NCBI GenBank assembly: GCA_027366035.1
Contig: DAHXLK010000039.1
Span: forward strand, 1 to 44,299
DNA from: Chlamydiota bacterium
GTDB taxonomy: Bacteria; Chlamydiota; Chlamydiia; Chlamydiales; SM23-39
Direction: 5' to 3'
Length of the DNA: 44,299 nt
Shown: piece after piece, positions 23,633 to 32,212 of the stretch
Numbering within the stretch: the stretch's first letter is position 1
Layout of the letters: each line of letters opens with the position of its first letter
Made by a program: the position numbers and the translations under genes
The notes under the pieces: model-generated
Seen by the model: the letters and a program-made list of their open reading frames with translations, nothing else
Databases searched by the model: none
Told to the model about the DNA's origin: nothing

Positions 23633-24849
23633 TACTTGAATATTTAAAAAATAGTTTTTTTTTCAAAGTTCCCGCAGTTTTTTGTTATTCTTCCACTCGG
23701 ATGATTTTGGCGGCAGTTACTACCGCTTTTCTTACCATATGCTTAGGCCCGAAGTTTATTAAACGGCTCTATGCGCTGAAGATCGGACAGCAGATTCGTA
23801 CGTTAGAGGAGGTCCCCTTTTTGGCTCAATTACACGGCAAGAAAAAAGATACCCCAACGATGGGAGGGATCTTGATCTTATCTTCCATGCTCTTCTCCCT
23901 TTTTTTATGGATGGATTTGAAGAGCTCTTTTACCCTTATCCTTTTCTTAACTACGGTAATTTTGGGCTTGTTAGGTGGAGTAGATGACTATCTAAAATTA
24001 TTAAGGCGTAATGTTAAAGGAATTTCCCCTAAGAAGAAATTGACGATACAGCTTTTATTCTCTTCTTTGATAGCTATCTATTTATTATGGCCGGCATTTT
24101 CTGCTTCTATCCACATCGGCCCATTTTTCGCTCCTCCGACAGCTAAACAGCAGATAGAATATTTTAAAGGGGGTAAAAACCCAATTGTTGTCTCTAAAAA
24201 TCTCAGCGCTAAACAGTATATAGAAATGTTTTACCTCCCCTTTTTTAAAGATCCGGTAGCTATTTTCCAAGGTGTTTTTTCCATTATCTCTTTTTTAATA
24301 ATTGTTTTTGTGATCACCGGCTCTTCGAATGCGGTGAATTTAACCGATGGGTTAGATGGCTTAGCTGCAGGGTGTCTTGTAATGGTCTCTTCGGTGTTAG
24401 CCCTTTTTGCTTTTTTATCGAATAATAGTGAAATCGCAAGATATCTAAATATTTTATATATCGAAGGAAGCTCAGAGATAGCGGTCTATCTTTTTGCCCT
24501 ATCTGGGGCTTGCTTAGGATTTATCTGGTATAACGGCTATCCCGCTCAAGTGTTTATGGGAGATACTGGCTCTCTTGCCTTAGGAGGGATTATCGGTATT
24601 TCGGCAGTATTATTAAGGCGGGAGGTTTTGCTCGCAATTATTGGAGGGATATTTGTCGCTGAGACGATCTCTGTCATCTTACAAGTATGGAGCTATCGTT
24701 ACCGGAATAAGAAAAGGATTTTTCTCTGCACCCCTCTCCACCACCACTTTGAATACAAAGGGTGGCCGGAAACGAAAGTGGTGGTAAGGTTATGGATTAT
24801 TGGCCTATTTTTAGCTATAGTGGGAGTGGCGTCGTTAAAATTTCAATGA
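23620..24849 (+). CDS. mraY: Phospho-N-acetylmuramoyl-pentapeptide transferase MraY
   Basis: MraY is the integral membrane enzyme that makes lipid I from UDP-MurNAc-pentapeptide and undecaprenyl phosphate. Diagnostic motifs are DTPTMGGIL, GGVDDYLKL, NAVNLTDGLDGLA, FMGDTGSLALGG and CTPLHHHFE. The GTG at 23620 gives an N-terminus (MLLLILEYLKN) that matches E. coli MraY in position. A longer than usual extramembrane region lies at residues ~170-210 (between IHIGPFF and DPVAIF), so the protein is 409 residues against about 360 usually. It overlaps murF by 13 bases and murD as ATGA. Confidence 0.96.
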   Translation: MLLLILEYLKNSFFFKVPAVFCYSSTRMILAAVTTAFLTICLGPKFIKRLYALKIGQQIRTLEEVPFLAQLHGKKKDTPTMGGILILSSMLFSLFLWMDLKSSFTLILFLTTVILGLLGGVDDYLKLLRRNVKGISPKKKLTIQLLFSSLIAIYLLWPAFSASIHIGPFFAPPTAKQQIEYFKGGKNPIVVSKNLSAKQYIEMFYLPFFKDPVAIFQGVFSIISFLIIVFVITGSSNAVNLTDGLDGLAAGCLVMVSSVLALFAFLSNNSEIARYLNILYIEGSSEIAVYLFALSGACLGFIWYNGYPAQVFMGDTGSLALGGIIGISAVLLRREVLLAIIGGIFVAETISVILQVWSYRYRNKKRIFLCTPLHHHFEYKGWPETKVVVRLWIIGLFLAIVGVASLKFQ

Positions 24850-26084
24850 AACGTACAGTAATCATCGGATTGGGAATCAGTGGCAGATCGGCGGCCGCTT
24901 TTTTGCTGAAGCAAAAAAAAGAGGTGGTTGCGGTCGATAGAAATTGGGAGGAACTCTCTAAAGATACCAAGATCCATGTTCTAATGGATCAAGGGATGGA
25001 GCTTTTTCCCGATACCAAAAAGATCGATTTTTCTTCGGTAGAGATGGTAGTATTATCGCCGGGAGTCTCTCCATACCACCCTCTCCTTCAAGAGGCAAAA
25101 AAAAGTGGGATAGAAATCATTGGAGAGGTCGAACTTGGCTTTCGCTACCTTACTAATAAAGCTATCGGGATTACAGGGACTAATGGCAAGACAACGGTAA
25201 CCCTTTTAGTTGCCCACATTTTGAATACGGCAGGGTTCTCTGCCAAAGCTGTTGGCAATGTGGGAGTGCCTCTTACCTCTTATGTGTCGGGGACAGATAT
25301 TTTAATAGTTGAGCTTAGTTCTTTTCAGCTGGAAACGTTGCAACAAAAATGTCTAGATGCCGCCGTTATTTTAAACATCACTCCTGATCATCTGGATCGT
25401 TACCCCTCTTTCAACGAATATGCAAAAGCAAAAAAAAGAATTGTAAAAGCCTTAAAAAAAGGGGCGCCTTTGTATACCCATCCTTTCCTTCATATGAAAA
25501 GGGGGATCCCTTATACCCGAGTGAAAAAAATGGCAGTTTTACAGCCCCTCATATCAGGGTGCCGCCTCCCAATAGGTAAAGAGAATGCTTTAGCAGCCTA
25601 CCACCTTACCGCACAATTTGGGGTAAAACCAAAAGAGTTTATGGACGCTCTCTTTACTTTCTCCCCTCCTCCTCATCGGATCGAGTTTGTAAAAGAGATA
25701 AATGGAATATTTTTCTATAACGATAGCAAAGGGACCAATGTCGAAGCGGTTATCCATGCCGTTAAGACTTTGCAAGGTCCTATTGTTTTGATTGTAGGAG
25801 GGTTAGATAAAGGGACCTCCTTTTCTCCATGGATCCAAGCTTTTAAGGGAAAGGTGAAACGAATCTATGCTATCGGAATTGCTGCTCAAAAAATAGTAAA
25901 AGCGTTAGAATCCGATTTTGATGTCATCGTTTCAAAAAATTTGGAAGCAGCTGTAAAGCTAGCATATAAGGATGCTCACCCCAAAGATCAGGTCTTATTA
26001 TCCCCGGGCTGTGCTAGTTTCGACTGTTTTAGAAATTACGAACATAGAGGCGAGGAATTTAAACGTTTTGTGTGTCAGTTATAA
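24846..26084 (+). CDS. murD: UDP-N-acetylmuramoylalanine--D-glutamate ligase MurD
   Basis: MurD adds D-glutamate to UDP-MurNAc-L-Ala. The ATG at 24846 overlaps the mraY stop as ATGA and gives MKRTVIIGLGISGRSAAAFL, the expected N-terminal UDP-binding domain. The ATP loop GITGTNGKTTV, ELSSFQLET, NITPDHLDRY, NDSKGTNVEA and the C-terminal LSPGCASFDCFRNYEHRG are all present. The length of about 412 residues is slightly shorter than the ~440 usual. It is followed 10 bases later by the LysM gene with GGAGAGG before its start. Confidence 0.96.
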   Translation: MKRTVIIGLGISGRSAAAFLLKQKKEVVAVDRNWEELSKDTKIHVLMDQGMELFPDTKKIDFSSVEMVVLSPGVSPYHPLLQEAKKSGIEIIGEVELGFRYLTNKAIGITGTNGKTTVTLLVAHILNTAGFSAKAVGNVGVPLTSYVSGTDILIVELSSFQLETLQQKCLDAAVILNITPDHLDRYPSFNEYAKAKKRIVKALKKGAPLYTHPFLHMKRGIPYTRVKKMAVLQPLISGCRLPIGKENALAAYHLTAQFGVKPKEFMDALFTFSPPPHRIEFVKEINGIFFYNDSKGTNVEAVIHAVKTLQGPIVLIVGGLDKGTSFSPWIQAFKGKVKRIYAIGIAAQKIVKALESDFDVIVSKNLEAAVKLAYKDAHPKDQVLLSPGCASFDCFRNYEHRGEEFKRFVCQL

Positions 26085-26094
26085 GGAGAGGTAA

Positions 26095-26706
26095 ATGACT
26101 AGAAAAAATACCATTATCATTGCAGTTTTTGTAAATGCTGTCCTTTTAGTGATGCTTTTTATGACGGCGGTAAAGCATGAAGAGGCTCCCATAACTTTTG
26201 CTGCAAACAACGACTCGTTTAAAGAAGAAGTGTCGCCCCCTCCTACCCCTTTGCCTGCGGAAACTCCGCAAATCTCTTTACCTGTAGAGGTAGCTGCGAA
26301 AGAGTTGGCAGAGCCTTCTATAGAGCCGGTCATCCACCGACTGCCTGAACCCGTAGATCCTGTAGTCCCCTCCTCTGTAGTAAAAGAGGTGGTGGTAAAA
26401 AAAGGAGATACCTTAGAGAAGATTGCCAAAGCTAATAAAGTTTCTTTAGAAGAGTTGATCCATTTGAATAAATTATCCAATTCTTTTTTACGAATTGGGC
26501 AAGTCTTAAAGCTCCCTGATAATCTCAAAGAGGTAACTCCCATAGCAAATAATGGGGGGAAGTATTATATCGTAAAAGCTGGGGATAATCCTTGGACGAT
26601 TGCTATGAAACATCATATCCATGTCGAAGAATTGATGCAGCTCAATCATATGGATAAGGAAAAAGCTAAAAAATTAAAACCTGGCGATAAACTGCGGGTC
26701 CGTTAA
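26095..26706 (+). CDS. LysM-domain membrane-anchored protein (chlamydial NlpD-like)
   Basis: The 203-residue protein has an N-terminal signal anchor (about residues 7-24), a Pro/Glu-rich linker (about 45-95), and two LysM repeats. The first begins VVVKKGDTLEKIAKANKVS and the second YYIVKAGDNPWTIAMKHH. LysM modules bind glycan strands of peptidoglycan. It lacks the M23 peptidase domain of E. coli NlpD, as I recall for chlamydial CT759 in the same position. A role in septal peptidoglycan binding is likely. GGAGAGG lies 5 bases before the ATG. Its TAA lies within the left target duplication of element C. Confidence 0.85.
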   Translation: MTRKNTIIIAVFVNAVLLVMLFMTAVKHEEAPITFAANNDSFKEEVSPPPTPLPAETPQISLPVEVAAKELAEPSIEPVIHRLPEPVDPVVPSSVVKEVVVKKGDTLEKIAKANKVSLEELIHLNKLSNSFLRIGQVLKLPDNLKEVTPIANNGGKYYIVKAGDNPWTIAMKHHIHVEELMQLNHMDKEKAKKLKPGDKLRVR

Positions 26707-26707
26707 C

Positions 26708-26835
26708 CTCGACTGTGTACATTTTGCTGAAGTGAGTTTTGCAAGATTTTGACCTGCAATCTGTTATAGACTTTTGCAAACAGATTGCAGGTCGAAAGGT
26801 TGTAAAAATCTTCCAGAAAAACGTACACAGTCGAG
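26708..26835. repeat. Palindromic MITE-like element, family C, inserted between nlpD-like gene and ftsW
   Basis: The 128-base element has inverted ends CTCGACTGTGTAC and a strong central hairpin (GACCTGCAATCTGTT facing AACAGATTGCAGGTC, one base aside). It is flanked by TTAAC at 26703-26707 and 26836-26840, a clean 5-base target duplication. Deleting the element and one duplication leaves TAA, CAG, then the ftsW TTG, so the two genes were originally 3 bases apart. Confidence 0.88.
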
Positions 26836-26842
26836 TTAACAG

Positions 26843-27934
26843 TTGAAATACTCATCGATCATTGTAGTTGTAGTCTTTGTCCTTTATGCTATTGGACTGG
26901 TGATGGTATTTAATACCACCTCTGCTTCATCTTTAGATAAATGGCGCTCTCCTACTTATCAAGCCCTTATTAAACAGCTTGTTTTTGGGATAGTGGGAGT
27001 GGGGATTGCCTTTTTTTTCTATAGAAGCGGGTATCAAAATGTTGTAAACAAAAGTCCTTATCTTTTAATGATCTCCACCTTTCTCCTCATTTTAGTTTTT
27101 ATTCCCAAGATTGGATTACAGCTGCACGGGGCGAAAAGATGGATCCGTCTTTTAGGATTTTCTTTTCAACCCTCTGAAATAGCTAAATTTGTCCTTCCGA
27201 TTTATTTTATTCACAGGATAGTTACCCTTACTAAAGAGATGGATGTAAAGACGTACCTCAAAATCCTCTCCTATCTCGCCCTTCCTTTGGCCCTTATCCT
27301 TTTAGAGCCCGATAATGGGACGACCCTCATTATTGCCATGACCCTTGTCGTCCTCTTTATCCTTTGCAGGGTTCGGTGGATCTACTGGGCCCTCCCCCTT
27401 TTTTTCTTGGTTTTATTGGGAGGGCTTGTTGCCTATCAAATGCCCCATGTCCATGATCGTATCCGGATTTATCTTAACCCTGAATTAGACCTTCAAGGTA
27501 AAGGACACCAACCCTATCAAGCAAAAATTGCTGCAGGTTCGGGAAGGCTATGGGGAAAAGGGCTGGGAGAATCGCTTCAAAAGCTCAACTATCTCCCTGA
27601 AGCTAGGAGCGATTACATCGCGGCTATCTATGCCGAAGAGTTTGGGTTTATAGGGGTCAGTTTTTTACTGCTTTTGTATATGCTATTTGCTTATGCAGGC
27701 TTTCAAATTGCGATGCAGGCGAAAGACCCGATAGAATTTTATCTAGCTTCTCTCATTACTTTTATGGTTTCGTTTCAAGCCTTTTTAAATTTAGGTGTGG
27801 TCTCGACCCTTTTACCTTCTAAAGGGACGACTCTCCCTTTTTTTTCTATGGGAGGGACCTCTCTTACCTGTAACCTCATCGCGGTTTTTTTACTTATCCG
27901 TATCGAGGCGTCATGCCAAAAAAAATTGTCCTAG
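26843..27934 (+). CDS. ftsW: Lipid II polymerase FtsW (SEDS family)
   Basis: FtsW is the SEDS glycosyltransferase that polymerises lipid II at the septum with a class B PBP. The 363-residue protein has about ten membrane helices and the motifs GAKRWIRLLGFSFQPSE, EPDNGTTLIIAMTLVV, GEGLGxS-type text (GKGLGESLQKLNYLPEARSD, EEFGFIG) and PFFSMGGTS. The start is a TTG at 26843 with no visible Shine-Dalgarno sequence, immediately after the right target duplication of element C. The first helix would be incomplete with a later start. It overlaps murG by 22 bases. Confidence 0.95.
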   Translation: MKYSSIIVVVVFVLYAIGLVMVFNTTSASSLDKWRSPTYQALIKQLVFGIVGVGIAFFFYRSGYQNVVNKSPYLLMISTFLLILVFIPKIGLQLHGAKRWIRLLGFSFQPSEIAKFVLPIYFIHRIVTLTKEMDVKTYLKILSYLALPLALILLEPDNGTTLIIAMTLVVLFILCRVRWIYWALPLFFLVLLGGLVAYQMPHVHDRIRIYLNPELDLQGKGHQPYQAKIAAGSGRLWGKGLGESLQKLNYLPEARSDYIAAIYAEEFGFIGVSFLLLLYMLFAYAGFQIAMQAKDPIEFYLASLITFMVSFQAFLNLGVVSTLLPSKGTTLPFFSMGGTSLTCNLIAVFLLIRIEASCQKKLS

Positions 27935-28938
27935 CAGTAGGGGGAAGCGGGGGCCATCTGTTTCCTGCTACCGTTTTAGCTCGCCAGATACAAGGAGAGG
28001 TCCTTTTCATGGGGGCAGGACTAAAACACTCTTTCTTTTTTCGGCAATCAGAATTTTCTTACCGCGATATCCCTTCTGCCTCCTTTCGAAAAAAAAATCC
28101 TATCGCATTCATAAGAAGTATGTCTCACCTCTTTTTAGGTACTTGTAAAAGTTTATTTCACCTCCGAAGGGAGAAAGTCGATCTGGTTATTGGATTTGGG
28201 AGCTTCCACTCTTTTCCTATTCTTTTGGCAGCCACATTGCTCCGGATTCCCCGCCTTCTTTTCGAAGCGAACTGTTCTTTAGGGAAAGTAAATACCTTTT
28301 TTTCCTATTTCTCTAAGGTAGTTTCACAATTTCCTATACCCGATGCAGTGCAGGTGCAACGCCTTCCTTGGAATAACCCGAAAAAACTCTCGTCACAAGA
28401 GGCTAAAAAAAAGTTAGGACTCCAACCGGATATTTTCACTATCTTTATTTTCGGCGGATCGCAAGGGGCCGTTTTTATCAATGGGCTAGCTATCCAAGTT
28501 CTGCAAAAGCTAGATACTACATTGCAGGTGATCCATTTAACGGGGTCGGAAAGAGCTGCGGAAGAGGTGAAAAAAGTTTATGATGCCCTTTCCCTTACCA
28601 GCTATGTCAAACCTTTTAAAAAAGAGATGTTTATCCTTTACGCGGCCTGCGATCTTGTCTTCTCAAGAAGTGGCGCTTCTACCATTTCTGAGCTTATTTA
28701 TTTTGAAAAGGGTGCTATACTTATCCCCTATCCATATGCCGGAGGGCACCAAGAAGCCAATGCTAGGTTTTTGGAGAAAATAGGAGGAGCAATTGTGTTC
28801 GTTCAAAAGGAAGTTACCATAGACGACCTTACCTCCAAGCTGCGAGAGATATCTTCTAAAACCTTAGCTGCCAATATCCGAGCTTTTAAAGAACAAGAAA
28901 AAGCCCTTCCCCATCTTTTGGATCTGATTTATGAATAG
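27913..28938 (+). CDS. murG: Lipid I N-acetylglucosaminyltransferase MurG
   Basis: MurG adds GlcNAc to lipid I at the cytoplasmic face, giving lipid II. The GT-B protein has the N-terminal glycine-rich loop VGGSGGHLFPA, the acceptor-region GFGSFHSFPILLAA, the second loop IFGGSQGAVFINGL, and donor-site SRSGASTISELIYFEKGAILIP (split as SRSGASTISEL and IPYPYAGGHQEANA). The length of 341 residues is slightly short. It overlaps ftsW upstream and murC by 8 bases downstream. Confidence 0.95.
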   Translation: MPKKIVLAVGGSGGHLFPATVLARQIQGEVLFMGAGLKHSFFFRQSEFSYRDIPSASFRKKNPIAFIRSMSHLFLGTCKSLFHLRREKVDLVIGFGSFHSFPILLAATLLRIPRLLFEANCSLGKVNTFFSYFSKVVSQFPIPDAVQVQRLPWNNPKKLSSQEAKKKLGLQPDIFTIFIFGGSQGAVFINGLAIQVLQKLDTTLQVIHLTGSERAAEEVKKVYDALSLTSYVKPFKKEMFILYAACDLVFSRSGASTISELIYFEKGAILIPYPYAGGHQEANARFLEKIGGAIVFVQKEVTIDDLTSKLREISSKTLAANIRAFKEQEKALPHLLDLIYE

Positions 28939-30247
28939 GTTTCATTTAATTGGTATTGGAGGAATTGGGATGAGTGCAATTGCCCGCCTTTTACTGCAAA
29001 AAGGAGAGGGGGTGCAAGGATCGGATATCCGTCTTAGTCCTTTGACGAAAAAGCTAGAGCAAGAGGGGGCCTTTATTTTTGAAGGGCAGGATGAAGCACA
29101 TATCCAACCGGGTCTAACCGTTGTCTACTCTTCAGATATTTCTGAAAATAACCCTGAATTATTGCAAGCAAGAAAACTTCAGTTACCAACACTACATAGA
29201 AGCCGGATGTTAGAGAAACTACTTCAAGGGAAAAAGGGGCTATTTGTCTGTGGTACCCATGGGAAGACGACCACTTCGGCCCTTTTAGCCCATCTCCTTT
29301 TGCAAGGAGGAAAAGATCCCACATTTGTGTTGGGGGGACTACTTTTATCTAGCCATACGAACGCCAAAATGGGTGGGGGAGAATATTTTGTTGTGGAAGG
29401 GGATGAAAGTGACGGCTCCTTCCTTGTAGGAAGGCCTCATGGAGCTATTGTCACCAATGTGGAGATAGAACATTTATCTTACTGGAAAAACTTCAAAAAA
29501 CTAAAGGAGGGATTTCAAGCTTTCGTGGCCGGCGTAGAGGAAAAAGAGGACCTTTTTTGGTGTGCGGAGGACCCGGTACTAAACGAGTTATCTTTATTGG
29601 GCAATAGTTACGGTTTTTGTAAACAGGCAGATTGTAGATGTCTAGGCTATCGGCAAGAGGGGTTTTCTTTAATCTTTGATGCCTATTACCGGGGAGTTAC
29701 GTATAAAGAGCTACAAGTGCCGTTGATTGGAAGGCATAATGTATTGAACGCTTTAAGTGTATTTGCAATGGGCGTCCATTTGGGCCTTGCTGAAGAGGCT
29801 ATTCGCTGTAGCTTTGCCTCCTTTTTAGGTACAGCAAGGAGGATGGAGAAAGTAAAAGAAAAGGATGGGAGGATATTTTTTGATGATTATGCCCACCATC
29901 CCACCGAAATTCGGACCACTTTAGAGGCCTTTCGTCAGGCTGTTTTCCCTCGAAGGGTCGTTTGTATATTTCAACCCCATCGATATTCGCGAGTGAAAGA
30001 TTTGGGCCATTTGTATCCCGATGCATTTTATAGTGCAGATGTCGTGGTTATGACCGATATCTATGCCGCAGGAGAAACTCCCGTTAAAAATGATTTTTTT
30101 GAACAAATGAAAAAGAAAAAAGGGGTACATTATTTTCCTTATTCTGAGCTAAAAACGGAGGTCCCCCCTCTCTTGCAAAAAGAAGATGCTGTGATTACTT
30201 TAGGAGCAGGAACGATAACCGATCTTTTTAGAGGAGAGGATGTCTGA
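28931..30247 (+). CDS. murC: UDP-N-acetylmuramate--L-alanine ligase MurC, not fused to Ddl
   Basis: MurC adds L-alanine to UDP-MurNAc. Motifs are HLIGIGGIGMSAIARLL, the ATP loop VCGTHGKTTTSALLAH, EGDESDGSFL, VTNVEIEHLSYW, DDYAHHPTEIRTTL and FQPHRYSR. The protein ends at 438 residues, complete for MurC. In Chlamydiaceae, MurC is fused to D-Ala-D-Ala ligase as a protein of about 800 residues. Here the frame closes and ftsQ starts 8 bases before the stop, so Ddl must be encoded elsewhere. Confidence 0.96.
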   Translation: MNRFHLIGIGGIGMSAIARLLLQKGEGVQGSDIRLSPLTKKLEQEGAFIFEGQDEAHIQPGLTVVYSSDISENNPELLQARKLQLPTLHRSRMLEKLLQGKKGLFVCGTHGKTTTSALLAHLLLQGGKDPTFVLGGLLLSSHTNAKMGGGEYFVVEGDESDGSFLVGRPHGAIVTNVEIEHLSYWKNFKKLKEGFQAFVAGVEEKEDLFWCAEDPVLNELSLLGNSYGFCKQADCRCLGYRQEGFSLIFDAYYRGVTYKELQVPLIGRHNVLNALSVFAMGVHLGLAEEAIRCSFASFLGTARRMEKVKEKDGRIFFDDYAHHPTEIRTTLEAFRQAVFPRRVVCIFQPHRYSRVKDLGHLYPDAFYSADVVVMTDIYAAGETPVKNDFFEQMKKKKGVHYFPYSELKTEVPPLLQKEDAVITLGAGTITDLFRGEDV

Positions 30248-31103
30248 AAAGCAATCTATCAAAAGCTCTCTTGTAGTTATTTTTCTCCCTTCTCTACTCA
30301 TTGTAGCCGGGTATTTTCTTTGGGGGTATTTACAACGTGAGGTCGATGGGAAAAAATTTACTATCCTCTCTATCGTCCAGACGGGTCCGGAAAAAAGGGC
30401 CCTTCCTACCGAATATTTAGCCGAGCTCATGGACCTTTCCGTAGATAAACCGCAAGATCTCTTTACTTTTGATATAGCTTTAGCTGAAGAGGCCCTCCTC
30501 CGCTCGCCTCTTATAACCTCGGCAAAGGTAAAAAAGATGAGGCCGGGGATTATCTATGTCGATTATGAGATAAGACATCCCATAGCCGTCCTCTCCGACT
30601 ATGAAAATATAGGGATTGATAGTAAAGGCTACCTCTTTCCCCTAACCCCATTTTTCCTATCTTCTTCCCTCCCCGCCTTTTATTTAGGTATAAAAAAAGA
30701 TGCCCCCTTTTCTTGGGCAGAGCCTTTGCAAACAAGCCACCTAAAACTAGCATTTTTAATTTTTCAAACGCTTGATTCTAAAGAATTTAGAAAATTATTC
30801 GAGATAAAAAATATCGATGTGTCCAAGGCCTTTCATCCCAGCTATGGAAGGAGGGAGGTGGTTATCCGTCTTGAAGAGGAGATGAAGTTAGGGGAGGCTC
30901 GTTGCCGGTTTTCGGAAGTGTTACGACTGACCCCCAAAGAGTATGAAAAGGAGCTAATTCATTTTCTTTCATTACATGAAAAGATGAAAACAGACTACCG
31001 AATACAGCTAGAAAAGAGGAAGGTCTCTTCTGATCTCATTGTTTTTGAGCCGAAAGTGATTGATTTCCGAGTGGCCGATCTTGCGTTTATTAAAGAGGGG
31101 TAA
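30240..31103 (+). CDS. ftsQ: FtsQ-like division protein
   Basis: FtsQ is a single-pass membrane protein linking early and late divisome components. This 287-residue protein has one N-terminal membrane helix (about 10-29), then a POTRA-like region ending in the pattern LLRSPLITSAKVKKMRPGIIYVDYEIRHPIAVL (residues ~82-115 in outline), which fits FtsQ: 'P-W/L-V-x-x-A-x-V-x-R/K-x-x-P-x-x-L-x-V-x-V-x-E-R/H-x-P-x-A'. A GIDSKGYLFPL segment matches the family's 'D..G..F'. The position after murC is the classic place. Sequence identity is low, as known for chlamydial FtsQ. It overlaps murC by 8 bases. Confidence 0.82.
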   Translation: MSEKQSIKSSLVVIFLPSLLIVAGYFLWGYLQREVDGKKFTILSIVQTGPEKRALPTEYLAELMDLSVDKPQDLFTFDIALAEEALLRSPLITSAKVKKMRPGIIYVDYEIRHPIAVLSDYENIGIDSKGYLFPLTPFFLSSSLPAFYLGIKKDAPFSWAEPLQTSHLKLAFLIFQTLDSKEFRKLFEIKNIDVSKAFHPSYGRREVVIRLEEEMKLGEARCRFSEVLRLTPKEYEKELIHFLSLHEKMKTDYRIQLEKRKVSSDLIVFEPKVIDFRVADLAFIKEG

Positions 31104-31107
31104 AGGG

Positions 31108-31419
31108 ATGTATCTTCTCATTTTTTGGACGGCTGCCAATAGCGAAGAGGCGAAAAAGATAGCTCGCGAACTGGTGGCGAAAAAATGGGTAGCTTGCGCT
31201 TCAATTATTCCGGAGGTTATCTCCTTATTTTCTTGGAAGGGAAAGGGAGAAGAGGCTATTGAAGCCAAGGTCATGTTTAAGACGAAGAAAAACTACTTTC
31301 CTCAAATTTTGGAGTATATTCAAAAACATTGTAGCTATGAAGTCCCTGAGGTCTTGCAAATCGCTATCCGGGACGGAAATCCTTCTTATTTGAAATGGAT
31401 GGATGAACTACTTAAATGA
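31108..31419 (+). CDS. cutA: CutA-family protein
   Basis: CutA1 proteins are small trimeric PII-like proteins once linked to divalent metal tolerance; the true role is unsettled. The 103-residue protein has the family features AKKIARELVAKKWVACASI near the N-terminus, SLFSWKGKGEEAIEAKVMFKT in the middle (WKG and E..E..K), and YEVPEVLQIAI. The ATG at 31108 follows GAGGGGTAAAGG, a plausible ribosome site, 4 bases after the ftsQ stop. It overlaps the convergent gene by 12 bases. Confidence 0.9.
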   Translation: MYLLIFWTAANSEEAKKIARELVAKKWVACASIIPEVISLFSWKGKGEEAIEAKVMFKTKKNYFPQILEYIQKHCSYEVPEVLQIAIRDGNPSYLKWMDELLK

Positions 31420-32034
31420 GATTTTATTTTCGAGCTTCTTCCCCAATAGTTCTAGTTCTTGGAGAGCTTGATGCCCTTTACTTGTATTATGCTCTATAAA
31501 TTGTTTGATTTTCTCGAGATCTTTATAGATGATCGTCGACTCAATGGACGAGAGGCTCTTTTCTAATAAACGGAAAAAAGGGGATAAAACCGCTATAAAT
31601 TCATCGGAAGAGACTGTCCTTTTTTTACTTACGCAAAGGATATGCTCTAATTCTACGATAATAGTGACAATCCTTGCCTTAGGATTTTCTTCGTTAATAT
31701 GTTGGATAATATCGATTAGTGCATCTGCCGCATGTATCGCCTTTAAGGCCCCGCCATCTAGTCGCTCTCGAATAGAAAGGATCTCTTCTACCGCTTTTTT
31801 CTCCTCGTTTTTAGATAAGATGTGGCACTCCCCCATCTGCATCAATATCGCAAGAGATAAAAAGCTTTTCTCTAAAGAGGCGATATTGACCGAAGATTGA
31901 AAGAGAAAGGTATGCAGATCCTCAGCGGATGCTTTTATCTGTCGCCCGTCGCTTTTCCCATCGACAGGGTATAAGGGGGGAAAGCCTCTTGGAAATAATA
32001 TGAAATTAATAAAAGGGTCGTAATTTGCGGCCAT
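31408..32034 (-). CDS. Hypothetical helical protein (208 aa)
   Basis: This protein is mostly alpha-helical, charged and soluble, with no signal peptide or membrane segment. Residues about 35-130 contain heptad-like leucines and isoleucines. The N-terminus (NYDPFINFILFPRGFPPLYPVDG) is unlike the rest and Pro/Phe-rich. I do not recognise a family. Its 3' end overlaps cutA by 12 bases in convergent orientation. It is transcribed away from the AT-rich divergent promoter region shared with khpA. Confidence 0.65.
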   Translation of the reverse strand: MAANYDPFINFILFPRGFPPLYPVDGKSDGRQIKASAEDLHTFLFQSSVNIASLEKSFLSLAILMQMGECHILSKNEEKKAVEEILSIRERLDGGALKAIHAADALIDIIQHINEENPKARIVTIIVELEHILCVSKKRTVSSDEFIAVLSPFFRLLEKSLSSIESTIIYKDLEKIKQFIEHNTSKGHQALQELELLGKKLENKISFK

Positions 32035-32212
32035 AAATTAAAAATAGATATTCAATTCTAGCTTAACTAATAATGTTTAACATGTAAATATATATTTAAT
32101 TGTCTATTAGTTAGATGTTTGCAAATAATTTTATTATAATAAAAAAATTCGTGAAGAAAATTCCGTGATGATTTAGAATGAGCCTATTTACCATATAACA
32201 AGTGACTATCTT
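32035..32212. promoter_or_regulatory. AT-rich divergent promoter region (hypothetical gene / khpA)
   Basis: This 178-base gap separates two divergent genes and is markedly more AT-rich than its surroundings. A consensus TATAAT lies at 32135-32140 on the plus strand. The -35 candidate 18 bases upstream (TTAGAT) is weak. It plausibly drives khpA, the STAS gene and miaA, but the exact sites are uncertain. Confidence 0.4.
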
